DNA from: Natrialba sp. SSL1
Lineage (GTDB): Archaea > Halobacteriota > Halobacteria > Halobacteriales > Natrialbaceae
Direction of reading: 5' to 3'
Length of the DNA stretch: 64,000 bases
Assembly: GCF_001861355.1 (NCBI RefSeq)
Contig: NZ_MASN01000060.1
Location: 186,001-250,000, forward strand
Below are positions 1 through 9,165 of the stretch, in pieces. The notes beneath the pieces were generated by a model. It saw only the letters and a program-made list of their open reading frames with translations. It did no database searches and was not told where the DNA came from. The translations under genes were made by a program, and so were the position numbers. Each line of letters starts with the position of its first letter. Positions within the stretch are counted from its first letter, which is position 1.

Positions 1-2
1 TG

Positions 3-941
3 ACGGGCGCTGATTCTGCGGGGGACTCGAGTCGACGCGCAGACACGACACGTGCGGCCACTCCAACCGCACCCGGTGGTCCACCCGGACGGGACCCAGG
101 GAGAGACGGCCCCACACCAGGTGCGAACGCACACCGAAACTGGTTCGGGCTGCTGGTCGGCCTCGCGGTCGCTGCCTTTCTGACGGCTGCGATCACGGTC
201 CTCACACAGGACGCCATCGAACCGGTGCTCGGCGTCACGGCCCTCGGTATCGGCTTCGCCGCGGCGGCGGGCATCGCCCGAACCAGTGCGCCGTGGCTCT
301 TCGAGGCACTGAGTGCCGCATGGGTCGAACACCGCCGCTCGGTCTGGGTCGCCACCGGCATGTTCGCAGTTGGAATCGCCATCGGCATCGCCCTCCTGCT
401 CGCCGGCGTCAACCTGCTCGAAATCGTCGCCGAACTGCTCGAGGAAGAACTGCTGCCCGAACTCGAGGACGAGCAAGCGAACGGGGAACTCGAGTTCACC
501 GCAACGTTCTTCATCCAGAACAACTCGGTGCCGTTCCTCATGGCGATCGGCGGCGCGCTCACGCTCGGCCTGCTCACGGCCTTCATCATGGTGTTCAACG
601 GAATTATCGTGGGCAACGTGAGCGCTGCTGCCGCGGAGATCGCTGGAGTTGACTTCATCCTCGCCGCGCTCGTCCCGCACGGCATCTTCGAACTGCCGGC
701 GCTGTTTCTGGCCGCGGGCGTCGGCTTTCGGCTGCTCTCGCGGTTCGGCCAGCGCGTGCTCGGCTCACGGAATGCGTTTTTCACCCGGCCGTATCTGGTC
801 CGGACTGCGCTGTTCGTCCTCTTCGCCTGGCTGTTGCTCGTCCTCGCCGCGTTCGTCGAGACCTACGTGACGCCGGAGCTACTCGAGGTGCTCTTTGCGG
901 ACCTACTCGAGGGACCGGATGATGCGCCGGTGACACCCTAA
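3..941 (+). CDS. SpoIIM-like membrane protein (5' partial)
   Basis: The frame is open from the left edge to a TAA at 941, so the true start lies at or before the window edge; the GTG at 225 falls inside a membrane segment and is not a credible start. About 312 residues are visible: a low-complexity Pro/Gly/Arg-rich N-terminal stretch, then four to five long hydrophobic helices separated by an acidic loop rich in Leu-Glu. The motifs FFIQNNSVPFLMAIGG and PHGIFELPALFLAAGVGF are characteristic of the stage II sporulation protein M (DUF95) family. Archaea do not sporulate; in them the family is a membrane protein of unknown role, often linked to membrane remodelling or transport. Family call is firm, function unknown. 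Ends 10 bp before the convergent kinase gene. Confidence 0.85.
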   Translation, partial: TGADSAGDSSRRADTTRAATPTAPGGPPGRDPGRDGPTPGANAHRNWFGLLVGLAVAAFLTAAITVLTQDAIEPVLGVTALGIGFAAAAGIARTSAPWLFEALSAAWVEHRRSVWVATGMFAVGIAIGIALLLAGVNLLEIVAELLEEELLPELEDEQANGELEFTATFFIQNNSVPFLMAIGGALTLGLLTAFIMVFNGIIVGNVSAAAAEIAGVDFILAALVPHGIFELPALFLAAGVGFRLLSRFGQRVLGSRNAFFTRPYLVRTALFVLFAWLLLVLAAFVETYVTPELLEVLFADLLEGPDDAPVTP

Positions 942-950
942 CTGAAGTGT

Positions 951-2063
951 TCACGCGTCGGCTGCCGGAAGTGTGAACGAAAACGTCGATCCCGCTTCGG
1001 GGTCGGAGTCCACCCAAATATCGCCTCCGTGGCGTTCGACAACTCGTCGACAGAGTGCGAGGCCAATTCCTGCCCCTTCGTACTCCTCGTGGCTATGGAG
1101 TCGCTGGAACACCTCGAAGACCCGGTCTGTCTCTTCGTGATCGATACCGATTCCCTCGTCGCTCACCGAAAGAATCCACTCGTCCTCGTCACGTGTCGCA
1201 GAGAGTGTCACTCGGGGATTCTCCTCGCCGCTGTACTGAAGAGCGTTTTCCAGTAGATTCTGGAAGAGTTGACGGAGTTGACTGGCGTCACCGCTGACAG
1301 TCGGCAGCGGTTCAGCGGTGATTTCGGCATCAGTTTCGTCGATCCGCACACTGAGGTCCGTCAAGACATCGTCCAGCACTGCGTTGAGGTCGACCGAATC
1401 GAAGGACGCCCCCTGTGTTTCGACTCTGGAGTACGCGAGAAGTCCCTCGATCATCGCCTCCATCCGCTCGGCACCGTCAACTGCGAACTCGATGAACGTC
1501 TCGGCGTCGTCGTCAAGGTCGTCGCCGTAGCGACTCTCGAGCAGTTGTAGATATCTCGTGACCATCCGTAACGGCTCTTGGAGGTCGTGAGAGGCAACGT
1601 GGGCGAACTGCTGGAGGCGCTCGTTAGATTCTTCCAACCGCCGCTGATACTCGTATCGATCAGTGATGTCGAAATGGGCAACAGCGACGTATCTCTGCTC
1701 ACCGTTCGTGAACGATGCTGCTCGCATGAGGAACCACCGACGTGTGTTGGGAGAGTGACACGGATACTCGAACTCGAAGAGATCTCGGTCGCCCGTTAGA
1801 ATCTCGGACAACCCGGTGGCAGCTGCTTGTGCTTCCTCCGTGTTCGCCTGTCTGGTGATCGTAAGGTAGTTGGTTCCGATCGTATCCGGTTGCAGTTCGA
1901 TATCGTTCGCCTCCCCGAACTCCTGCCATGCACGGTTTGTATACAGGATTGTCCCGTCGTCATCGAGGATTGCAAAGTTGATCGGGAGTGTATCCACAGC
2001 CGCTGGGATAAGAGCCTCTGGCTCCCGGGCGTTCATATCCGTTTGCAGTTGATTGACGGACAT
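951..2063 (-). CDS. PAS-domain sensor histidine kinase
   Basis: Sensor kinase of 370 residues with no membrane segment, so probably cytoplasmic. A PAS domain occupies about residues 25-135. The dimerisation/phosphoacceptor box is VASHDLQEPL with His near residue 159. The C-terminal HATPase domain has the N-box LFQNLLENALQYSG and the glycine boxes SDEGIGID and GAGIGLALCRRVVERHGG. All catalytic motifs are intact, unlike the kinase-like protein at 58990-61539. An upstream in-frame ATG at 2114 exists, but the segment before MSVNQL looks non-coding, so 2063 was chosen. No response regulator is adjacent, which is common for haloarchaeal kinases. Signal sensed is unknown. Confidence 0.9.
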   Translation of the reverse strand: MSVNQLQTDMNAREPEALIPAAVDTLPINFAILDDDGTILYTNRAWQEFGEANDIELQPDTIGTNYLTITRQANTEEAQAAATGLSEILTGDRDLFEFEYPCHSPNTRRWFLMRAASFTNGEQRYVAVAHFDITDRYEYQRRLEESNERLQQFAHVASHDLQEPLRMVTRYLQLLESRYGDDLDDDAETFIEFAVDGAERMEAMIEGLLAYSRVETQGASFDSVDLNAVLDDVLTDLSVRIDETDAEITAEPLPTVSGDASQLRQLFQNLLENALQYSGEENPRVTLSATRDEDEWILSVSDEGIGIDHEETDRVFEVFQRLHSHEEYEGAGIGLALCRRVVERHGGDIWVDSDPEAGSTFSFTLPAADA

Positions 2064-2209
2064 AACGTTGTTCCCAATTCTGGGTGCAAGCACCACCACC
2101 CTCTCGAGAACCAATACACGTTTCTACCGTGTGTCCAGACCGCATGACGATTCAGCCGCTATCCGGCAGGAACAGCGAGAGTGACGTGTCGGGTGGCTCA
2201 ACGCGCCAG

Positions 2210-4876
2210 TCAGTTTCGACCGAGAAGCGCGTCGAACGGCTTCAATACCGCGAGCCGGTAGTCCTCGTGCGGATCGTAGGTCGCGAACGAGAGACTGTTG
2301 GCCATCACGCTCACGCTCGAGGTCGCCATCGCGAGCCCGGCCAGTGCGGGGTTCAACATCCCGAGCGCGGCGATCGGGATGAGCGTCGTGTTGTAGATGA
2401 ACGCCCAGAAGAGGTTCTGGCGAACCTTCGAGATCGTCGCCTCGGAGATGCGAACGGCCTTGAGCACGTCTGCCGGGTCGTCTCGCATCAGCGTCACGTC
2501 GGCCGATTCGATGGCCACGTCGGTCCCCGACCCGATGGCGACGCCGACCTGGGCGGTGGTTAACGCGGGTGCGTCGTTGACGCCGTCGCCGACCATCATC
2601 ACGCGATTGCCATCGTCCTGCAGCGCCTCGACGTGGTCCGCCTTGTCCACCGGGAGGACCTCCGCGCGGACGTTCTCGGAGGGGATGCCGACCTGTTCGG
2701 CGACGGCCTGCGCCGTGCGCTCGTTGTCGCCGGTGAGCATCACGACCTCGGTTCCGCGCTCGTGCAGCGCCGCAACGGTCTCCTTTGCGCTCTCTCGAAC
2801 CTCGTCTGCGACCGCGAGTACACCGCGAAGTTGCCCGTCGACTGCGACCGCCATCGCCGTCTTCCCCTCGCGCTCGAGTTCGGTCAGCGTGTCCTCGGCC
2901 GGCTGGGTGTCGATCCCCTCGTCACGGAGGAGCTTCCGGCGGCCGATCAGGACGCGCCCGCGGTCCGTCTCCGCGCTGACGCCGTGGCCGGGGACGTTCT
3001 CGAACTCGCTGACCTCGCCGGCGGTGACGCCGCGTTCCTCGGCACCCTCGACTACCGCGCGGGCGATCGGATGTTCGGAGCCGGATTCGGCGGTCGCCGC
3101 CGCGCCGAGGAGAAACGCTTCGAGAGCCTCGTCAGCGTCGGTCTCCGCCTGCTCTGCGAGTGTCCCGCCGTCTGCTGCAGGTTCGCCGCCGTCGGTCGCC
3201 GTCGACTCGTTGTCGTTGACGAGTTCAACGTCCGTCAACGTCATCTCACCGTGGGTCAGCGTCCCCGTCTTGTCGAAGACGATCGTGTCGATGCCCCGAA
3301 CCTGCTCCAGCACGTCACCACCCTTGAACAGGACGCCGTTCGTCGCCGACAGCGTCGAGCCCACCATCGTCGCCGCCGGCGTCGCCAGCCCGAGCGCACA
3401 GGGGCAGGCGATCAGCAGCGACGAGGCGAGCACGATCACGGAGAACTCGAGTACCGGCACGCCAGCGCCCCCGGCCGCGGCAACCTCGGGGCCGCCCTGG
3501 ACGAGTCCCCAGAGCGGGATCATGTCGACGAACGCCGCGAGCGCTTCCGGGAACGCGGCCCAGAGCAGCGCCCAGGCGACAGCGTTGACGATCACGGCGG
3601 GGACGAAGTAGGCGCTCACCTTGTCGACCAGCCGCTGAATCTCGGGCTGGCGCGACTGGGCTTCCTTCACCCGGTCGACGAGCTGCTGGATCGCCGTCTC
3701 GGAGCCGACTTTCGTCGCCTCCACGAGGAGCACGCCGTTCTCGTTGATCGTCGAGCCGACGACCTCGTCGCCGGCTGCCTTCTCGACCGGAACCGACTCG
3801 CCGGTTAGCATGGATTCGTCGACCGCACTCTGGCCGTCGACGACCTCGCCGTCGGTCGGAATCCGCTCGCCCGGTCGGACCTTCATCACGTCGCCGACGG
3901 CGACGGTCTCGAGTGGGACCTGCCGCTCCTCGCCGTCTTCAACGACCGTCGCTTCGTCCGCCTCCATCTCCAGCAGTTCGCGCAGCGCATTGCCCGCGCG
4001 GGCCTTCGAGCGCACCTCGAGCCAGTTGCCGAGCGTGATGAACCAGAGGATAAACGCGACGGCCTCGAAGTACAGCCCCGCGCCGGCGATGAGCCCGAAG
4101 AGGAGCGCCGTACTGTAGACGTAACCCGCGGACGTGCCGAGCGCGACCAGCGTGTCCATGTTCGCCCGCCGGTTGTGCGAGAACGCCCGCCACGCGCCGG
4201 CGATGAACTCCTTGCCGAGCGTCGCCATCAGCGCCGTCGCGAGCACGAACTCGAGTAGCCCCAAGATCGGAACCGACGCGATGGCGAGGTCGACCGTCCC
4301 GAGATCGGGTAACGACACGAGATCGAACATCGCGAGCATGATCGGCACGAACGGCAGCGTCAGGATGCCGCCGCCGATCACCAGCCGGCGCTGGCGACGA
4401 AGCTCTTTCTCGACGGCGCGCTCGCGCTGGCTCGCACCCTGCGTGTCCTCAACCTCGTCGCGGACGGGTTCGTAGCCGGCGTCTTCGATCGCGTCGCGGA
4501 TATCGGCCAGCGAGATATCGTTCGGGTTGTACTCGACACGTGCTTCGTCCGAGGCGAAGTTTACGTCGGCCCGAATTACGCCGGGGAGGTCGCAGACGGC
4601 GTCGCTCACCGTGCCCGAACAGGTGGAGCAGGACATTCCCATCACGGTGAGCGTCTCAGTGACCGAAGCGGCCTCGTAGCCGGCGTCCGCGATAGCCTCG
4701 TATATTTCAGCCAGCGAGGTCTTGGCTGGATCGTACTCGACGGTTCCCTCGTCCGTCGCGTAGTTGGCGTTGCCCGCGTCCACGCCGTCGAGGTCGGCGA
4801 CCGCGTCCTCGACGGCTCCCGAGCACGTCGAACACGACATGCCCGTGATCTCGAGGTGGGCCCGTCTGGTAGTCAT
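2210..4876 (-). CDS. copA: Copper-translocating P-type ATPase (two HMA domains)
   Basis: Membrane P1B ATPase of 888 residues that would export Cu(I) at the cost of ATP. Two N-terminal heavy-metal-associated domains each carry GMSCSTCSG (CxxC at residues 15-18 and 83-86). Then follow the membrane helices, the actuator motif [10 protein letters not shown] (about 360), the transmembrane metal site [13 protein letters not shown] (about 490), the phosphorylation site DKTGTLTHG (about 532), the SEHPIA nucleotide-binding motif (about 600) and [10 protein letters not shown] (about 764). The CPC motif and paired CxxC domains point to copper or silver. Length and order fit the CopA family. The gene stands alone; palindromes lie just upstream and could bind a copper-responsive regulator (inference). 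Confidence 0.95.
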   Translation of the reverse strand: MTTRRAHLEITGMSCSTCSGAVEDAVADLDGVDAGNANYATDEGTVEYDPAKTSLAEIYEAIADAGYEAASVTETLTVMGMSCSTCSGTVSDAVCDLPGVIRADVNFASDEARVEYNPNDISLADIRDAIEDAGYEPVRDEVEDTQGASQRERAVEKELRRQRRLVIGGGILTLPFVPIMLAMFDLVSLPDLGTVDLAIASVPILGLLEFVLATALMATLGKEFIAGAWRAFSHNRRANMDTLVALGTSAGYVYSTALLFGLIAGAGLYFEAVAFILWFITLGNWLEVRSKARAGNALRELLEMEADEATVVEDGEERQVPLETVAVGDVMKVRPGERIPTDGEVVDGQSAVDESMLTGESVPVEKAAGDEVVGSTINENGVLLVEATKVGSETAIQQLVDRVKEAQSRQPEIQRLVDKVSAYFVPAVIVNAVAWALLWAAFPEALAAFVDMIPLWGLVQGGPEVAAAGGAGVPVLEFSVIVLASSLLIACPCALGLATPAATMVGSTLSATNGVLFKGGDVLEQVRGIDTIVFDKTGTLTHGEMTLTDVELVNDNESTATDGGEPAADGGTLAEQAETDADEALEAFLLGAAATAESGSEHPIARAVVEGAEERGVTAGEVSEFENVPGHGVSAETDRGRVLIGRRKLLRDEGIDTQPAEDTLTELEREGKTAMAVAVDGQLRGVLAVADEVRESAKETVAALHERGTEVVMLTGDNERTAQAVAEQVGIPSENVRAEVLPVDKADHVEALQDDGNRVMMVGDGVNDAPALTTAQVGVAIGSGTDVAIESADVTLMRDDPADVLKAVRISEATISKVRQNLFWAFIYNTTLIPIAALGMLNPALAGLAMATSSVSVMANSLSFATYDPHEDYRLAVLKPFDALLGRN

Positions 4877-4914
4877 GGCTAGTCGTACGGGCTACACATT
4901 CAAGCGGATTGTGC

Positions 4915-4956
4915 CTTTGAAAAGACGACTCGTTCAACCATGGACTTTCGAAAGTA
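4915..4956 (-). promoter_or_regulatory. Candidate operator upstream of copA
   Basis: A perfect 12-bp palindrome ACTTTCGAAAGT lies at 4945-4956, and a near-palindrome CTTTGAAAAG at 4915-4924, both between the copA start (4876, minus strand) and hisG. The A/T-rich flank around 4915-4925 could also serve as the promoter element. Palindromes placed about 40-80 bp before a metal-exporter start are plausible regulator sites; the binding protein is not identifiable here. The rest of the 4877-5183 gap shows no other gene. Confidence 0.4.
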
Positions 4957-5183
4957 AACCTGGGATCGGATTAGGAGTCGGCTACGAAAGTGGCACGGCC
5001 CGAGCGGGTGTGCGAGACCGACGTGTACTCGAGTCCCGACTGCACCGTCCGTGGAAACGCACCCCATCACACTGGCGGTTCGAGTGATCACTCACAACTC
5101 GAGTATCCAGCGCGGGAAGCGAGCACAACAACGGCTGATGGAGATGAAAAGACAATTCCCCGCTGGGCCCCAACACGCCGTAA

Positions 5184-6035
5184 ATGCGAATCGCCGTTCC
5201 CAACAAGGGCCGCCTGCACGAGCCGACGATCGACCTTCTCGAGCGGGCCGGTCTCCATCTCGAGAACGGTGCCGACCGACAGCTCTACGCCGACACCGTC
5301 GATCCCGAGGTCTCAGTGCTGTTCGCCCGCGCCGCCGACATTCCGGAGTACGTCGCCGACGGCGCGGCCGACATGGGAATCACCGGCTACGACCAGGTCC
5401 GGGAAGCGCAAGTCGAGGACGTCGCAGAACTGCTCGATCTCGAGTTTGGGACCTGCCGACTCGTCCTCGCCGCACCGGAAGACGACGAAATCGAGACCGT
5501 CGAGGATCTCGCCGACAAGACCGTCGCGACGGAGTTCCCGAACATTACCCGCGAGTTCTTCGCCGAGCGCGGCCTCGAGCCGACCGTCGTCGAAGTATCC
5601 GGCGCGACCGAGTTAACGCCACACGTCGAGATTTCGGACGCCATCGTCGACATCACGAGCACCGGCACGACGCTGAAGATGAATCGACTGGCCGTCGTCG
5701 AGGAGGTACTCTCGAGTTCCGTCCGCCTGTTCGCCCGGGAAGACGTGCGCGAGGAATCGAAAGTCGAGGAGGTCCGGACCGCGCTGGCGTCGGTGAAGCA
5801 GGCCGAGGGCAAGCGCTACCTGATGATGAACGTGCCCGAGGAGCGACTCGACGACGTACGTGATGTGATTCCGGGGATGGGCGGCCCGACGGTGATGGAC
5901 ATCGCGAACGGCGGCGAGAAGGTCGCGGTTCACGCGGTGGTCAACGAGGGAGACGTGTTCGAGACGATTACGGATGTCAAGCAGGCCGGCGCGAGCGATA
6001 TTCTGGTGACGGAAATCGAACGGTTAGTCGAGTGA
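5184..6035 (+). CDS. hisG: ATP phosphoribosyltransferase, long form
   Basis: Catalyses the first step of histidine synthesis, joining ATP and PRPP to give phosphoribosyl-ATP. The protein is 283 residues, the size of the long hexameric form that does not need HisZ. It begins [19 protein letters not shown], typical of HisG; the PRPP-binding loop is in [19 protein letters not shown], and the C-terminal ACT-like regulatory domain covers roughly the last 80 residues (from [11 protein letters not shown] to the end), so histidine feedback inhibition is expected. The ATG directly follows TAA in the upstream sequence. hisI lies far away at 45441, so the histidine genes are scattered. Confidence 0.95.
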   Translation: MRIAVPNKGRLHEPTIDLLERAGLHLENGADRQLYADTVDPEVSVLFARAADIPEYVADGAADMGITGYDQVREAQVEDVAELLDLEFGTCRLVLAAPEDDEIETVEDLADKTVATEFPNITREFFAERGLEPTVVEVSGATELTPHVEISDAIVDITSTGTTLKMNRLAVVEEVLSSSVRLFAREDVREESKVEEVRTALASVKQAEGKRYLMMNVPEERLDDVRDVIPGMGGPTVMDIANGGEKVAVHAVVNEGDVFETITDVKQAGASDILVTEIERLVE

Positions 6036-6094
6036 GGGTCGCGGGTACTGTTTTCGCTGGTACCGCCAGCTGGCGGTATGCCAACCGTTGTGAG

Positions 6095-6811
6095 TTACGA
6101 CAGTACTTCTTCTCGGTACTCGGCCACCACCGGACGCGTCGTCTCGAACGACTGGCCGTCTAGTTCGTACGTGACCGACACCGAGTCCGGCGTCGCCGCC
6201 ACCAGTTTCTCGGGATCGAGTCGCGTACCAGCGACCAGTTCACCATCCTCGCCGATGACAGTCCTGGCCGACACCGTCGGCCGACGGTTGCTCGGTTCAC
6301 GGTTCACCCCGACAGGACGGCTGATATCGTCGATGCCGAGCGCTTCTGAAACGTGCGCTGAGGCCGCTTTCGAGGCAATCTCGTTGGCACGTATGTACTT
6401 CCAGCGATTCCAGGACGTAGTGGTGAACGTGAGGTCGCGTTTTGGCGGTTCCTCGTCCCGATCTTCGTACGCTTCTGGATCGACGGCACTCGAGGGCCCT
6501 TTCGACTGAACGTATTTCACCTCGGAGTCAGCGGCTGTCTCGTCTGTGTCTGCCGGAAGATACTCGACCCACGGATCCCACTCAGTCCGCTCAGCTGAGA
6601 GTGACTCGGCCGTGCCGCGTTCGGTGTGGCGCTCGACGACGGTGGCGGTGGGCATGGGTTCCGTGGACTCGGCCACGTCTGCGGACCCATCGTCCGAACC
6701 GGGCTCGTCGTGTTCGCTCGCGGACTCTATCATCGCGTCCAGACAGCCGACTGTCGTCGTCGGAACGGAGACAGCTGCCGTCGCGAGGAGAGTGCGGCGG
6801 TCAGTCGGCAT
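6095..6811 (-). CDS. Tat lipoprotein of unknown function
   Basis: A 238-residue protein with N-terminal DRRTLLATAAVSV followed by TVGC, which reads as a twin-arginine signal with a lipobox-like cysteine at about residue 23. It would be exported folded and lipid-anchored on the cell surface. The mature part is acidic with no recognised domain; a segment near PPKRDLTFTTTSWNRW is the most ordered-looking stretch. It overlaps the preceding PRC-barrel gene by 11 bp, so the two are probably co-transcribed. Confidence 0.7.
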   Translation of the reverse strand: MPTDRRTLLATAAVSVPTTTVGCLDAMIESASEHDEPGSDDGSADVAESTEPMPTATVVERHTERGTAESLSAERTEWDPWVEYLPADTDETAADSEVKYVQSKGPSSAVDPEAYEDRDEEPPKRDLTFTTTSWNRWKYIRANEIASKAASAHVSEALGIDDISRPVGVNREPSNRRPTVSARTVIGEDGELVAGTRLDPEKLVAATPDSVSVTYELDGQSFETTRPVVAEYREEVLS

Positions 6812-7055
6812 CCGACAGCGTCACCACGAGCTGGTCGTCGACGCCGACGATCGCGCCCGCAGAGATTCGAAGGTCGCCCTCCGGCGTCCGCGGAATGTGT
6901 CTGAGTTCGCCAGCTGACCGGTCCGTAGCGACGAGAACCGATTCTAACCGGCCAGTCTGTGGATTCATCGTCAGGTTCCGGACGGTGCCGAGCTGGCGGC
7001 CATCCGCACTACACACCGGCTTTTCCGTCAGGGTACTCGCAAGGATCGGGGACAT
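6801..7055 (-). CDS. PRC-barrel domain protein
   Basis: A complete small protein of 84 residues. The pattern GRQLGTVRNLTMNPQTGRLE followed by a variable-strand region and GDLRISAGAIVGVDDQLVV matches the PRC-barrel fold found in photosynthetic reaction centre H subunits and RimM, and in many stand-alone haloarchaeal proteins. No enzymatic residues are expected; such proteins are thought to bind partners. It is the first gene of a probable two-gene operon with the lipoprotein that overlaps its 3' end. Confidence 0.8.
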   Translation of the reverse strand: MSPILASTLTEKPVCSADGRQLGTVRNLTMNPQTGRLESVLVATDRSAGELRHIPRTPEGDLRISAGAIVGVDDQLVVTLSDAD

Positions 7056-7227
7056 ACCACCAGTATCGCGGTTCTCATAAATAAAAACACGTGACTGTTA
7101 TGTCACGTCGCACGCAGTCGTCGAGACCGAGCAGTGGAGCGTGGAACGCGAAACGTGAATCAAGACACCGCCGAACCGTCGTTCACGTATCTCAACACTT
7201 TTGAATTACGCTCCGAATGAGAGGCCT

Positions 7228-8250
7228 ATGCCCTCCGCTCACGCGTCCCTGAAGGTTCGGATGGTCGCAGCGATCCTCGGCCTGGTACTCGTCACGGCAG
7301 CGTTCCTCGCCGGTGTCTGGGCCGTCTTCTACGGCATCTTCACCTTCCTCGACATCGTGTTCGCCGCGCAGTACGCCGCCGGCATCACCATCATCACGCT
7401 GCTGGCGATCGGCTATCTCGAGTACACCCAACTCGAGACGATCGAGCGACTCGCGGACGCCCATCCGATCGACGAGGAGGCGGCCCCAGAGCTGTACCGG
7501 ACGACGACGCGGGTTGCGGCCCAGTTAGATGTCCCCGTTCCGACGATCGCCGTCTCGGACCGCGATGCGCCGGAGGCGCTGGTTGTCGGCTTTCGACCGG
7601 AAAACATGCACCTCGTGCTCTCACTGGGGACGATCAAATCGGTCGGCGGTGCGAACAGCGACGAACTCGAGGCCGTGATTGCTCACGAACTTGCTCACGT
7701 TGCAAACCGGGACGCAATGGTTATGACGGTCGTCTCCCTCCCCGTTGTGCTCGCCGACGGCCTGAGTTCACGGATCGCCGAGATCGAGGATCCCGGCTGG
7801 CTCGCGATTTTCACGGTGCCGCTCGGGTTCCTCTCAGCCGGCGTGTTAGTCGTCGGACGGACGATCACGAGCCACCTCTCGCGTGCCAGAGAGCGAGCCG
7901 CGGATCGGGCGGCTGCGGAAGTGACCGGGTCGCCCGCCGCGCTTGCGAACGCCCTCCGGCGGCTGGATCGGGAGGTTGCGGAGACGCCGACGACGGATCT
8001 CCGTGACGTCTCTGGTGTCTCGTCGCTGTCGATCATCCCGCTGGAGCCAGCGGAACTCGAGAAGGTCATGCTCGGTCCGGACGGCGACCGGGAGCCGGCC
8101 TACTGGGAACTCACGAAGCGGCTGCACCGACTCGAGCGCCGGCTGTTCGGGACACATCCGCCGACGGAATCACGACTCGAAGCGCTGGCTGCTCAGGAAC
8201 GTGAGCACGAACGCGAACGTGCACAGAGACAGCTGCAAGAGGCCGAATAA
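7228..8250 (+). CDS. htpX: M48 family membrane zinc metalloprotease (HtpX-like)
   Basis: Membrane-bound protease expected to degrade misfolded membrane proteins. The 340-residue protein has two N-terminal transmembrane helices (about residues 10-60), the zinc site HELAHVANRD with HExxH at about residue 153, further hydrophobic segments around 175-215, and a downstream SRARERAADRAAAEVTGSP segment holding the family's third metal ligand. The ATG at 7228 was chosen over an upstream TTG at 7201 because an A/T-rich promoter-like element (CTTTTGAATTA) sits about 25 bp before it, the usual haloarchaeal leaderless spacing. Confidence 0.92.
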   Translation: MPSAHASLKVRMVAAILGLVLVTAAFLAGVWAVFYGIFTFLDIVFAAQYAAGITIITLLAIGYLEYTQLETIERLADAHPIDEEAAPELYRTTTRVAAQLDVPVPTIAVSDRDAPEALVVGFRPENMHLVLSLGTIKSVGGANSDELEAVIAHELAHVANRDAMVMTVVSLPVVLADGLSSRIAEIEDPGWLAIFTVPLGFLSAGVLVVGRTITSHLSRARERAADRAAAEVTGSPAALANALRRLDREVAETPTTDLRDVSGVSSLSIIPLEPAELEKVMLGPDGDREPAYWELTKRLHRLERRLFGTHPPTESRLEALAAQEREHERERAQRQLQEAE

Positions 8251-8283
8251 GTGGCAAACGCGGCCACCCGAAGTCAGCAGGAG

Positions 8284-8478
8284 TTACGTCTCGTTTCGGA
8301 TGGACTCGAGTACCCCGCCGTAGGTGAGAGCCACCGAGAGGACGACGGCGGCGACCAGCAGCGGTGCGGCATAGCGCAGGAGGGAGAACGGATCCGGCGG
8401 GGACGCGAAGCCCGCGATGACGAGCGCGAGTGTACACAGGAGCGCGAGTGTTCGTGCGAAGTGGTCGTGGGAGGCCAT
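8284..8478 (-). CDS. Small two-helix membrane protein
   Basis: A 64-residue protein starting MASHDHFARTLALLC. It has two predicted helices, about residues 7-25 and 35-55, joined by a short loop containing PPDPFSLLRY. The longer upstream reading is rejected because a TATA-like element (reverse complement of CAATACATATAG near 8505-8515) lies about 30 bp before the ATG at 8478. No family is recognised. It is convergent with htpX, with a 33-bp gap. Confidence 0.6.
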   Translation of the reverse strand: MASHDHFARTLALLCTLALVIAGFASPPDPFSLLRYAAPLLVAAVVLSVALTYGGVLESIRNET

Positions 8479-8648
8479 CGGCGGTGTTCGTGGAGTGCTC
8501 CTATCAATACATATAGCTGCTTCTCCGTAGGCGGACGAGACGGCGACCACCACCCAGACTGAACAGGAGATAGGCATCTACACAGACTGAACAGGACACG
8601 GACACACCGCAGCGATACCACTATGATCGTTGGGAGCTAACAATACGC

Positions 8649-9080
8649 ATGCCAGAACACGTACTTGTGCCGATCGATCGGTCGGAACAATCACGGACAG
8701 CGCTGGCGTTCGCCGTCGATGAACATCCGGACGCGACGATCACGCTGCTTCACATCATCGACCTCGGGAATCTCACGAAGTACGGCGACGAGGGCTACTT
8801 CTTCAGCGACGACTTCGTCGACCAACTGCGCCAGCGCGGTCGCGAACTCCTCGACGAGAATCGAACGCAGGCGAGAGAGCGCGTTGACGGGATCAAAATC
8901 GAGACCGAACTCAGAATGGGATCACCAGCACGGACGATTACGGAGTACGTCGACACTCACGACGTCGACCACGTCGTCATGGGAAGCCACGGTCGCCACG
9001 GCGTGAGTCGCGTGTTGATCGGCAGCGTCGCCGAGACAGTGACGCGCCGGTCGCCCGTACCGGTGACGATCGTCAGGTGA
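8649..9080 (+). CDS. Universal stress protein (UspA family)
   Basis: Single Usp domain of 143 residues. It starts MPEHVLVPIDRSEQS and has the ATP-binding signature G-x2-G-x9-G-S in GSHGRHGVSRVLIGS near the C-terminus, so it belongs to the nucleotide-binding branch. Cytoplasmic; the role is stress resistance in the broad sense, with the substrate unknown. A second Usp gene lies at 49761. Confidence 0.92.
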   Translation: MPEHVLVPIDRSEQSRTALAFAVDEHPDATITLLHIIDLGNLTKYGDEGYFFSDDFVDQLRQRGRELLDENRTQARERVDGIKIETELRMGSPARTITEYVDTHDVDHVVMGSHGRHGVSRVLIGSVAETVTRRSPVPVTIVR

Positions 9081-9165
9081 GTTCCAGGTACCAGTACCGA
9101 GTATCAAGAGCCGCTGATGTCGGTGATAGACACTTGGTGAACTCCCAAGCGGCAGTTCAATCGCG

